Assembly (NCBI GenBank): GCA_021802225.1
Contig: JAKAAS010000164.1
Location: forward strand, 1-5,504
From: Bacillota bacterium
GTDB taxonomy: Bacteria; Bacillota_E; Sulfobacillia; Sulfobacillales; Sulfobacillaceae
Direction: 5' to 3'
Length of the DNA stretch: 5,504 nt
Numbering within the stretch: position 1 is the first letter of the stretch; each line of letters starts with the position of its first letter. The notes beneath the pieces are model-generated. The model was not told where the DNA came from, made no database searches, and worked only from the letters and a program-made list of their open reading frames with translations. Shown here one piece after another: positions 1 to 5,181 of this stretch. A program made the translations under genes and the position numbers.

Positions 1-1
1 T

Positions 2-262
2 TCCGATCTGATAGCCACTGATTATCATGATATGCTTGCCGCTGTGCTCCTGCGTCAATTCCACGAACTGTCACTGGAAACAGAACTGGGATTATCTTGG
101 GAAGAGGCTCGCGTGTTGCATCAAGCTAAAATCGGTACGATCTCTGCCCTGCGCGAGCGCCTGGACGAAGTGCTCCGATTTCGGATTCGCAACATGGGTA
201 AGCAGCTCCAGGAAGAGATTCTAGCGGCCTTAGATGCCTGGGAAGCCCGTCAGCCCCCATAG
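2..262 (+). CDS. C-terminal fragment of unknown helical protein, cut by left window edge
   Basis: The reading frame is open from base 2 and ends at TAG 260-262, giving the last 86 residues of a protein whose start lies outside the window. The internal ATG at 32 is not preceded by a convincing ribosome binding site, so I treat this as a 5'-truncated gene. The visible part is leucine- and glutamate-rich and looks all-helical: LLRQFHELSLETELGLSWEE near the front, then LRERLDEVLRFRIRNMGKQL and an EEILAALDAWEAR tail. I see no catalytic motif, zinc site or membrane segment and do not recognise the family. It lies 19 bases upstream of the P-loop gene on the same strand, so the two may have been co-transcribed. 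Confidence 0.6.
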   Translation, partial: SDLIATDYHDMLAAVLLRQFHELSLETELGLSWEEARVLHQAKIGTISALRERLDEVLRFRIRNMGKQLQEEILAALDAWEARQPP

Positions 263-281
263 CCCGGGAAGGATAATCGCG

Positions 282-788
282 ATGATTCTTCACATTTGCG
301 GCAACTTGACTGCCGGTAAAACCACCACCGTCGAACTTCTGCAACCCAGACTCCGGTGGCCTTGTGTGCCCGTAGGCCGCGTTCGCAATGCCGTTCAGGA
401 TGAAGTTCGACACATGGAGAGTCGTCGAACGCTTATGGGCTATTTGGGATTCGCCAGACCGTACTCCTGGGCGTTCCGGCATTTGGCTCTCCACCGGTTT
501 CAATGGCCGCGAGTTGAATTTGCTCGAAACCGCTGTGCCGGATCATCTGTATCGAGTTTGGCTCACGGCCTCGCCTGCAATTTTGCGGGCACGATTGCAG
601 GCCCGCCCGGATCGGTCTGGCGGGTATTGGCCTTACGTTGAGACATTCACATCGCTACAAGAATCGTTGCTGGCCTACGATGCTCGGACTCGTCGATTGC
701 CTTGGACGCGCCTCATCTGATTTGCGATACAGGCATCTTGAGTCCCGAGGCTGTCACGCAAGCGATTATGGACGGGATTGGCGGTTAG
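282..788 (+). pseudogene. Small P-loop kinase-like ATPase, broken by two compensating frameshifts
   Basis: A good start is ATG 282, with GGGAAGGA about 8 bases upstream. Residues 7-14 form a Walker A loop (GNLTAGKT) right after a hydrophobic beta strand (MILHIC), as in small kinases of the shikimate/nucleoside kinase type. The frame is lost at about base 411: after ...DEVR an extra C shifts reading to TWRVVERLWAIWDSPDRT, which continues through GIWLSTGFNGRE, VWLTASPAILRARLQARPDR and SGGYWPYVETF. At about 685-687 a missing base returns reading to the first frame (SSIALDAPHLICDTGILS...) and the gene ends at TAG 786-788. Corrected length is about 168 residues, normal for such kinases. The substrate cannot be told. 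Either a decayed gene or two sequencing indels; the protein-like character on both sides of each shift makes the gene itself secure. Confidence 0.75.
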
Positions 789-826
789 ATCCGGATAAAT
801 AGACCATCCTCGGTTTTCTTCTGGCC

Positions 827-854
827 TTCACAAAGCGTCACAGCAGGATATACT
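827..854 (+). promoter_or_regulatory. Candidate sigma-A promoter for the nucleotidyltransferase pair
   Basis: TTCACA (827-832, one mismatch to TTGACA) and TATACT (849-854, one mismatch to TATAAT) are separated by 16 bases, close to the ideal 17. Transcription would begin near 861, leaving a leader of about 37 bases before the ATG at 898. This is the only good match in the 109-base gap after the P-loop gene, which suggests that the nucleotidyltransferase pair has its own promoter. Confidence 0.5.
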
Positions 855-897
855 AAGAATAATAGGATAACGGTTCGCAAAATCACGAGGGGGCAAC

Positions 898-1398
898 ATG
901 ACTAAGGATGATATGGAGAGGGCTTTTCAAGCTCTATCGGAAACTCTAAACCATGAAGGACATCAAGCAGATATCGTTATTGCGGGCGGGGCGTGGATGG
1001 CGCTGGTTTTAGGTTCACGCGAGGTCACGAAAGATATTGATGCATATCTTTCTGCGCCAACAGAACCGATTCAACAGGCGGTTTTACGTGTGGCAAGCGA
1101 ATTGGGTTTGCCGCAGGATTGGCTAAATGACGGCATTAAAGACTTTTTCTATGGGACACCACCGCAGAATTTATGGAGGGAATACCCGGCTTTGCGGGTC
1201 TATGCGGTGGCGGCAGATTATATGTTAGCCATGAAAGTTTTTGCAGCCCGCAACGATGATCGGGAAGATACTAAAGCATTGCTCCAGTCTTTATCCATCA
1301 CTACAGTAACTGAAGCTTTGGATATTGTTGAACGCTATATTCCCGCGTCTTTGCTCACTCCTAAGCATCGATATTTTGCTGAAAGTTGTCTAGAATGA
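898..1398 (+). CDS. Nucleotidyltransferase-fold protein, DUF6036/AbiEii-like
   Basis: ATG 898 follows GAGGGGG (887-893) at good spacing, and the protein is 166 residues. It has the layout of the DUF6036 / AbiEii branch of minimal nucleotidyltransferases. A helix leads to IVIAGGAW (GG at 30-31), then R41 and TKDIDA (44-49) with D46 and D48 as likely metal ligands. Late in the chain comes MKVFAARNDDREDTKALL (K113, R118, D124), matching the family's mK..A.R..D..D segment. Known relatives transfer nucleotides to tRNA or proteins and often act as toxins of toxin-antitoxin or phage-defence pairs. That role here is inferred, not shown. The stop TGA (1396-1398) overlaps the next gene's ATG, so the two are translationally coupled. 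All expected active-site residues seem present. Confidence 0.7.
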   Translation: MTKDDMERAFQALSETLNHEGHQADIVIAGGAWMALVLGSREVTKDIDAYLSAPTEPIQQAVLRVASELGLPQDWLNDGIKDFFYGTPPQNLWREYPALRVYAVAADYMLAMKVFAARNDDREDTKALLQSLSITTVTEALDIVERYIPASLLTPKHRYFAESCLE

Positions 1399-1805
1399 TG
1401 AGCCATGATGGCTATCAGCCAGAGAGATTAGCCACAGCTTGGGCCAGAGTTGTGTCTCATGAAACGGCCCCGCGAATCGTCATTGGGGATTTTTTAGATG
1501 ACTGGCGCCGTGTTACTGATACCAAAACCCGAATAGATTTGATTAGTTCACCGATTCCTGACACGGCAGATGCGGACCTTCATCGGTGGAGTGCGTTTGT
1601 GGCTGCCCTGGTCGAATACGTCACCGTGCGTGCTGGTATGACACCGCCTGTTTGGGTCTTTGATGATCGGTGGACCTTGACTGAGCCCTGGTTCATCAAT
1701 CCGTATTGGAAGTTGCGAGCATGGCAACTCGTGGCGACTCCGCCGCCATGGAAGCGTCGCCGAATTTTCGGTGGTGATGAATCCACCATGATCGGGCGGA
1801 TCTAA
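1395..1805 (+). CDS. Partner protein of the nucleotidyltransferase, possible antitoxin-like companion
   Basis: I chose ATG 1395 because it forms a classic 4-base ATGA overlap with the upstream stop; the next ATG (1398) and a TTG at 1386 are alternatives. The product is 136 residues and soluble. Its middle is a helical stretch (DADLHRWSAFVAALVEYV) followed by VWVFDDRWTLTEPWFINP (about 86-103), KLRAWQLVATPPPW and a basic RRRIFGGDES (121-130). From memory, proteins next to DUF6036 nucleotidyltransferases commonly end in a similar WF...LRA..L..SP..FRRR.IF block, which supports a dedicated partner. I see no clear helix-turn-helix at the N-terminus, unlike many such partners. Function as antitoxin or as a target-binding subunit is inference from coupling and gene order. 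It appears intact. Confidence 0.6.
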   Translation: MMSHDGYQPERLATAWARVVSHETAPRIVIGDFLDDWRRVTDTKTRIDLISSPIPDTADADLHRWSAFVAALVEYVTVRAGMTPPVWVFDDRWTLTEPWFINPYWKLRAWQLVATPPPWKRRRIFGGDESTMIGRI

Positions 1806-1830
1806 ACCGTCACCCTACTGCCGAGCGATC

Positions 1831-1860
1831 CGAGAAAAGCACATGGTTTTGCTTTTCTTG
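1831..1860. terminator. Perfect AT-rich hairpin between the two gene pairs, candidate terminator
   Basis: AGAAAAGCA (1833-1841) and TGCTTTTCT (1850-1858) pair perfectly around an 8-base loop. The outer C1831-G1860 and G1832-T1859 extend the stem to 11 pairs. The 3' arm is T-rich on the plus strand and the 5' arm is A-rich, so it could end transcription from either side, though no clean run of T follows. It sits 26 bases after the partner gene's stop. Confidence 0.4.
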
Positions 1861-1888
1861 TTGCCAGCCGATATGACAGAGGAAAGCT

Positions 1889-2110
1889 GTGATGGCTATG
1901 TGTGAACCGAGAAAAACAGTTGGGCATAGGCACCCCTATCGCCCTCCTGGTTGGTATGGAGTTTTTTGGCGTTATTCCGAGGACCAAGACAAGATGTTTA
2001 CGGTGGATGTGGCATTGCCAACGGGAGTGGTCGTCTTTAACGACAGCGAGGAGGCCAAACGGTGGGAACAAGAACACCAGATGATTTTTCGTACGACGCA
2101 ACCACCGTGA
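1889..2110 (+). CDS. Small hypothetical protein coupled to a degenerate nucleotidyltransferase gene
   Basis: A frame of 73 residues opens at GTG 1889, immediately followed by ATG 1892. AGAGGAAA (about 1878-1885) can serve either start, and the ATG has the more usual spacing. The protein reads MAMCEPRKTVGHRHPYRPPG at the front, then an aromatic patch WYGVFWRYSE and a beta-like stretch MFTVDVALPTGVVVF. It ends in a charged helix, SEEAKRWEQEH. No known domain is recognised and no membrane segment is visible. Its TGA (2108-2110) shares one base with the next ATG (2110), so the pair is translationally coupled. This mirrors the first pair, with the order of small protein and nucleotidyltransferase-like protein reversed. 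Possibly a small partner or antitoxin; unproven. Confidence 0.55.
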   Translation: MMAMCEPRKTVGHRHPYRPPGWYGVFWRYSEDQDKMFTVDVALPTGVVVFNDSEEAKRWEQEHQMIFRTTQPP

Positions 2111-2657
2111 TGAACGTTAACAGAAACCCCCACGTCACTCCGTCAATGGTTATAGCGCTTACCACGACGTTCCAGAGGCACCACATTGCTCATTGTTTTA
2201 TTGGCCATGTTGCCGTGAATTATTGGGGATATCACCGAGGGTTTTCGCAGCTTGAGATCTTGGTATCTGGGGATCAGCACATGCATACTGCCATTCTCGA
2301 AGCGTTAACCGACATCGGAATTGCAGAGAAGGTCATGGCGGCTGCTTGGCCACATCAAATTTTGCGTATTATCACACCAACCTGGTTCGTCGATCTATAT
2401 ACTCGGACCAATGATGGGCGCCATCTTACTCCGCAAATGATTCACTGGACCACGCTCCAATCGTCACCCCCGTTCCGGTTATGCGATTGCCGCCATTGAT
2501 CGCTCATATGGAAGCTGCCGGTAACCATTATCCTGAGAATGAATACGCCATCGAGTTGAATCATATTCGGGGGATTCTACGCAGTGAATCCAGACCGTTA
2601 GATCCGCGAAAGTTTTTAGGTAAATATAAGCCCATGAGAACGGATCAATGGCTATAG
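2110..2657 (+). pseudogene. Degenerate nucleotidyltransferase-fold protein with one frameshift
   Basis: The start ATG 2110 overlaps the upstream TGA by one base. After a helix, FIGHVAVNYWGYHR (30-43) sits where active relatives have GG...A...WG..R, and SQLEILV (46-52) replaces the usual T.DIDI.V. The two metal-binding aspartates are therefore Q47 and E49, and the second glycine of GG is H33. Further on, ILRIITPTWFVDLY fits the family's central strand region. At about 2452-2454 one base is missing: reading passes from MIHWTT to APIVTPVPVMRLPPLIAHME and on to TDQWL, stop 2655-2657. Corrected length is about 182 residues. The tail LIAHMEAAG...EYAIELNHIR aligns with the family's LI..K..A.R..D..D segment but has lost the key K and D. 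It is probably a non-catalytic relative, now disrupted, unless the indel is an artefact. Confidence 0.6.
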
Positions 2658-2717
2658 CGAGTCGGGGAGACAAAAACCTTCATCTCGCCAGGAGTTCAGG
2701 ACCATTGGTCGAACCAC

Positions 2718-2734
2718 TCGGCAACGCCGACTTT
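2718..2734 (+). terminator. Weak candidate terminator after the plus-strand genes
   Basis: TCGGC (2718-2722) and GCCGA (2726-2730) form a short G/C-rich stem with a 3-base loop, followed by CTTTT. The stem is only 5 pairs, so it is a modest candidate. It lies in the 115-base gap between convergent genes (2658-2772), where a terminator would be expected and where nothing else is seen. Confidence 0.3.
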
Positions 2735-2772
2735 TCCAACGACTTACTGTTTTAATTGGGTGCCCAGTTCGA

Positions 2773-3321
2773 CTAATGATTCGCACGTAGTTGTTTAAAA
2801 ACAGCGGCCTCTTGTTGTCGCAATTGACGACGGAATTCTACGGTATTTAAATGCGGGAAATATTGTGTATGCAATACATTGGATGCCACGGGTTGTCCGT
2901 CTTCCAGTCCCCAATGATGGCGTAATACAGTTTGCCACAGAGGGTCAATGTGATTAAGCGCGTCGATCATGGCCGCAGATTGGAATACGGTTTTATCGAG
3001 TGGCAATGTTGATTGTAGCGGCGGAATCGATTGCAATTGCTCGTCATTAAGCCATCCATTATCAATGAACCACGTCACAGCATCTTGTATACATCGCGGA
3101 CAAATTGTTGTTTCAGCGTCACCTTGCACTAAAACTTCAAACTCCTTGGGGTGTTGTCGGCAATAACTACAATATCCGTCAACGCCAGAATGTTCCGCTT
3201 CCTCTTCTATTGTTAAAAGTGTGTGCAATGACGTAACGCAGTCAGCGCAAAGTCCCAAGCCATTGCGCGTCCATAAATGAATCCCTGGATTGGCATCACC
3301 GCAAAAATGACATCGAGTCAT
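2773..3321 (-). CDS. Double zinc-knuckle protein with a sigma-70 region 4-like C-terminus
   Basis: Two ATGs occur in tandem (3324 and 3321). AGGAGG (3333-3328) is 6 bases from the second but only 3 from the first, so I start at 3321, giving 182 residues. The first knuckle is C4-H-F-C7 with C25-A-D-C28, the second C51-S-Y-C54 with C74-P-R-C77. Both follow the ClpX-type C4 pattern (CxxC, 17-19 residues, CxxC). Residues about 118-179 resemble sigma-70 region 4: ALNHIDPLWQTVLRHHWGL, then EDGQP at the place of the DDGEP often seen before the helix-turn-helix, and a closing RRQLRQQEAAVFKQLR. I infer a DNA- or RNA-polymerase-binding regulator with zinc-dependent folding or partner docking. The gene is intact, which stands out in this region. 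The exact helix-turn-helix is weakly matched, so promoter recognition is unproven. Confidence 0.65.
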   Translation of the reverse strand: MTRCHFCGDANPGIHLWTRNGLGLCADCVTSLHTLLTIEEEAEHSGVDGYCSYCRQHPKEFEVLVQGDAETTICPRCIQDAVTWFIDNGWLNDEQLQSIPPLQSTLPLDKTVFQSAAMIDALNHIDPLWQTVLRHHWGLEDGQPVASNVLHTQYFPHLNTVEFRRQLRQQEAAVFKQLRANH

Positions 3322-3375
3322 CATGCACCTCCTGTCGAAGCGTTGCGTAGGTTTTGCGCTACTTCGGGTTCGGTA

Positions 3376-3639
3376 TTATCTATCACAGTGCTGAAAGACG
3401 TTCCTTGTTTCGTGCCTGCAGGCCCAATAATTATCCATCTCACCGTATTCCTCCAATAACCTTCGTGCGGCATCGACTAATAATAAATCGGTATTTCAAA
3501 TCCTGTTGTCGAATACCTTGCTACAACGGGTTGCGCATCTTCGGCCGCCCACCCAACCCCGGGGAAGGTCGCCATTGGATGTTGGATTGTAATGACACAT
3601 AAGACATCGTTGTAGAACATTTTGCTGTTCCGCTATATG
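3376..3639 (-). pseudogene. Probable remnant of a minus-strand gene, readable only across frameshifts
   Basis: Three adjoining minus-strand frames look protein-like in succession. The first (from 3639) reads IAEQQNVLQRCLMCHYNPTS with a CxxC pair. A second gives GGRPKMRNPL, a stop, then QGIRQQDLKY. A third gives DLLVDAARRLLEEYGEMDNY and WACRHETRN, ending at TAA 3378-3376. Joined, they would make about 85 residues, with at least two frameshifts and one stop. The amphipathic LLVDAARRLLEEYG helix is the most convincing part. I do not recognise the family. The stretch ends about 43 bases before the zinc-finger gene's ribosome binding site, so it may once have been an upstream cistron of the same unit. 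Chance similarity to coding sequence cannot be excluded. Confidence 0.35.
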
Positions 3640-3658
3640 TCACGGCATTCATTTCAAA

Positions 3659-3820
3659 TCACCCATAGATTGGACGAATGTTGGCACTGACCGTACAAGC
3701 ACTGCCGTTTTGTAAGTTGTGAATGGATGACGATGCCGTAGACATGTCTGTTGAATGAAATGTAAATCCTGTCAACATCACGCTGGTGCCCAAGGGAATA
3801 ATTACAGATAATACGAGCAA
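3659..3820 (-). pseudogene. C-terminal remnant of an unknown minus-strand gene next to the intron junction
   Basis: A continuous minus-strand frame ends at TGA 3661-3659 and reads LLVLSVIIPLGTSVMLTGFT, then a serine/threonine-rich stretch (HSTDMSTASSSIHNLQNGSA) and CTVSANIRPIYG. This looks like the beta-rich end of a real protein, but there is no start codon with a ribosome binding site. The frame runs without a clear boundary into the antisense of the intron maturase, whose own homology begins at about 3812. I therefore place the junction between host remnant and intron fragment near 3810-3820. Family unknown. It could be a chance open frame of about 54 codons, so confidence is low. Confidence 0.35.
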
Positions 3821-4379
3821 TGGAAACCCCTGCAACGGGACGACCTGATGGGACTCGACCCCCGAGAGATTGTCACATGGTACAATGCGTAAATCCGAGG
3901 ACTCTACAACTACTACCGACTAGCGCAGAATGCGTCCGTCCCTCAGAAGTTCTCCTATATCTTGGAATATAGCTTGTACAAGACATTCGCCGGCAAGTTC
4001 CGCACGACCGTTGCTCAGGCCAAAACCCACTATAACCCATCATGGTGTATTCAGTGTCGAATATGCCACCAAATCCGGTCTGCGTCGCGTGAGCCTCTAC
4101 GGCGGCGGATTTCCGCGTATCCAAACACCCCTGCTGGGGTTCGTGGACATCCTGCCCGAACTCCGAGACGCTCCACGTCCCAAGGAACTCTTCTTTCGGA
4201 TGAAAGCGACGCGGTGCGAACTCTGCGGTGCGAGGGGGATACCCGTCAGCGTCCATCAAGTCCGCAATCTCAAAAGTCTCACGGGCCAATGGGAATGGGA
4301 ACGTACAATGCTCAAGATGCGACGCAAGACTTTAGTGTTCTGTGAACCCTGCCATGCAGGGTTCACACTTTGTAGCTGA
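3812..4379 (+). pseudogene. ltrA-like: Group II intron reverse transcriptase/maturase, C-terminal remnant
   Basis: Read in frame from 3812: YEQWKPLQRDDLMGLDPREI, VTWYNA, then stop TAA 3890-3892 where relatives have K, then IRGLYNYYRLAQNAS and KFSYILEYSLYKTFAGKFRT. This is the maturase (domain X, thumb) signature. Near 4034-4044 an extra base, probably C4037, shifts reading to HHGVFSVEYATKSG and onward to the HNH endonuclease-type zinc domain: CELCG, VHQVRNLKSLTG, WE..ML..RRKTLVFCEPCH. Relatives usually have VHH where this has VHQ. The frame ends at TGA 4377-4379. About 190 of roughly 560-600 residues remain; the polymerase core with YADD is absent. Truncation, stop and frameshift together make this clearly a dead gene. 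Confidence 0.85.
4341..4367 (+). repeat. Perfect 11-bp inverted repeat at the end of the maturase frame
   Basis: TGTGAACCCTG (4341-4351) and CAGGGTTCACA (4357-4367) are perfectly complementary around a 5-base loop CCATG. The repeat lies inside the last maturase codons (CEPCHAGFT), 24 bases before domain V. It may be part of the intron's domain IV stem or a hairpin acting on translation or transcription. Its role is not known. Confidence 0.6.
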
Positions 4380-4391
4380 TAAGTAAATGGA

Positions 4392-4425
4392 GAGCCGTAT
4401 ACATCGAGAGGTGTGCGTACGGTTC
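4392..4425 (+). ncRNA. Group II intron domain V (catalytic hairpin)
   Basis: The 34-base segment starts GAGCCGTATAC and ends CGTACGGTTC, the hallmark of domain V. GAGCCGT pairs with ACGGTTC, and the upper stem ACATC/GGTGT closes on a GAGA (GNRA) tetraloop, with an internal bulge between. The catalytic AGC triad (4393-4395) is intact. By recollection it is close to the domain V of the Lactococcus Ll.LtrB intron. Such perfect preservation next to a broken protein gene suggests recent loss. Confidence 0.9.
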
Positions 4426-4428
4426 GGG

Positions 4429-4487
4429 GGCGAGCATCCGGAAACCCGTCTCCGCAAGGAGGCCTCGGCGCTGGATGCTTAGCCTAC
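4429..4487 (+). ncRNA. Group II intron domain VI with branch-point A and 3' splice boundary
   Basis: AGCATCC (4433-4439) pairs with GGATGCT (4473-4479). The inner arm CTCC/GGAG (4450-4461) closes on a GCAA tetraloop. GGC (4429-4431) can pair with GCC (4482-4484), leaving A4481 bulged. A4481 is 6 bases before the final C4487, the same spacing as the branch A of Ll.LtrB. The intron ends in ...CTAC, an AY end as expected. Confidence 0.8.
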
Positions 4488-4889
4488 ACAAGCGCGGTAT
4501 TCAAGCGGTCGGATGATTGGCACGGATTTGATCGGAAGCGGCTGTTGAGACAGATACTCGTGCCTTTATACCGCGGCGCCCACGAACTATCATACGACAG
4601 TTGTGATGACTGGGATTCATGGGAGAGCGTTCCCACGCAACTGGTGGTGGAGCGCTTCGTGATTCTAGAAGGCGTCGGCTTGTTCTACCCGGATGTTGTC
4701 CCGTATCTGGATTATCGGATTTGGTTGGATGTCCCACTCGCCGAAGCCACCGCTCAAGGAATAAGACGCAAACAGCGTCTGGGACGCGATCCCGGTGATG
4801 TGTGGCAACGCTTGTGGGAGCCTAACGAGGCCGATTTTGAGCGTAAGTTCCACCCCAAGGACTGGGGCACACCGTTTCGTGCGTTCTGA
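4488..4889 (+). pseudogene. Uridine-kinase-like P-loop kinase, C-terminal part; 3' exon of the intron
   Basis: From the intron's 3' end the open frame gives 133 residues to TGA 4887-4889. SDDWHGFDRKRLLRQILVPL, a YD motif (about residues 39-40), VILEGVGLFYPDVVPYLDYR and IWLDVPLAEA match the back half of uridine kinase / phosphoribulokinase-type P-loop proteins. These share a WHGFD..RL..Q.L.PL block, an EGV strand, and YD.RIW.D, then a basic lid (RRKQRLGRD) and W.PNE. Relatives are about 190-200 residues, so the first 60 or so, with the Walker A loop and the DDF strand, are missing. They should have been the 5' exon, but no such sequence appears left of the intron. The intron thus inserted into this gene and the 5' side was later lost. 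No start codon of its own; a function in nucleoside phosphorylation is family knowledge only. Confidence 0.75.
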
Positions 4890-5029
4890 GGTTCCCAACC
4901 CATGCCCTCCCTTGTGGCAATGCGCTCTCGTCCCCCAATGATCCGCAACAGCTGTCCTCGGCATTTTACCCTGACTTCTGACTATAGACGCTGAGATGAG
5001 AGGGAAGACGCGGGACGGGGCATCCGACG
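4890..5029. other. Stretch without a supported gene
   Basis: Between the kinase stop and the orphan frame at 5030 I see no convincing coding frame, promoter or strong hairpin. Open frames on the minus strand here look like shadows (rich in S, R and C, with no ribosome binding site). Confidence 0.5.
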
Positions 5030-5134
5030 GGTTTATCGATCGACTCCGAAACGTTGGCAAAACTGAATGGAACGCCCGAAGAATTTCATGGTGAATGGCA
5101 TGACGTCATCGCTTCACATCCGCACGATGCGTAA
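5030..5134 (+). pseudogene. Short orphan C-terminal coding tail, unknown
   Basis: The frame reads GLSIDSETLAKLNGTPEEFH then GEWHDVIASHPHDA and ends at TAA 5132-5134. It is open back only to TGA 4997-4999 and has no ATG, so if real it is the end of a truncated gene or uses an unusual start. The composition (acidic, helix-forming, ending cleanly) is more protein-like than the other frames here. No family is recognised. It lies 47 bases before the proposed 5' end of the second intron fragment and might be the gene next to that intron's insertion site. Chance is a serious alternative at 34 codons. Confidence 0.3.
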
Positions 5135-5181
5135 GTTATTTTACGGAGTGTACTATGTGCCTTTGGATTGTTCGACAACTT

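Larger units (their letters stand above)
3812..4487 (+). mobile_element. 3' half of a bacterial group II intron
   Basis: This stretch holds, in order, the C-terminal third of an intron-encoded reverse transcriptase/maturase (3812-4379), domain V (4392-4425), domain VI (about 4429-4484) and the 3' splice boundary after ...GCCTAC at 4487. The maturase sequence (WKP.QR.DL...EIV.WYN..IRGLYNYY) resembles bacterial class B-type intron proteins by my recollection. The 5' half, meaning domains I-III and the reverse transcriptase core, is missing to the left, where unrelated minus-strand sequence begins. The element is therefore not able to splice or move on its own. The flanking 3' exon is a kinase gene fragment. 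Confidence 0.85.

Noticed and set aside
126..503. 125-codon minus-strand open frame over the first two genes
   Set aside because: No ribosome binding site, and it lies antisense to two clearly coding plus-strand frames; a shadow.
1802..2101. 99-codon minus-strand open frame with a FLFPPFGLLAVV stretch
   Set aside because: It is antisense to the small coupled gene and the hairpin, its composition is not protein-like (many H, R and P), and it lacks a start signal.
3374..3385. GATAAT-like -10 on the minus strand upstream of the zinc-finger gene
   Set aside because: No acceptable -35 hexamer at 16-18 bases; not supported as a promoter.
3354..3602. 82-codon plus-strand open frame
   Set aside because: Composition is odd (R, I, C, F and P rich), there is no ribosome binding site, and the opposite strand reads more like protein.
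3493..3660. Repeated 10-mer ATTTCAAATC at 3493-3502 and 3651-3660
   Set aside because: Short, AT-rich and found only twice with no further flanking similarity; consistent with chance.
3873..4289. 138-codon minus-strand open frame
   Set aside because: It is antisense to the maturase remnant, which has clear family motifs.
4413..4487. Start of the kinase-like frame at GTG/ATG-like codons inside the intron
   Set aside because: These bases form domains V-VI of the intron; the frame is open there by chance and the kinase part begins at 4488.
4665..5060. 131-codon minus-strand open frame across the kinase end
   Set aside because: It is antisense to the recognised kinase segment, with no start signal and no motif.
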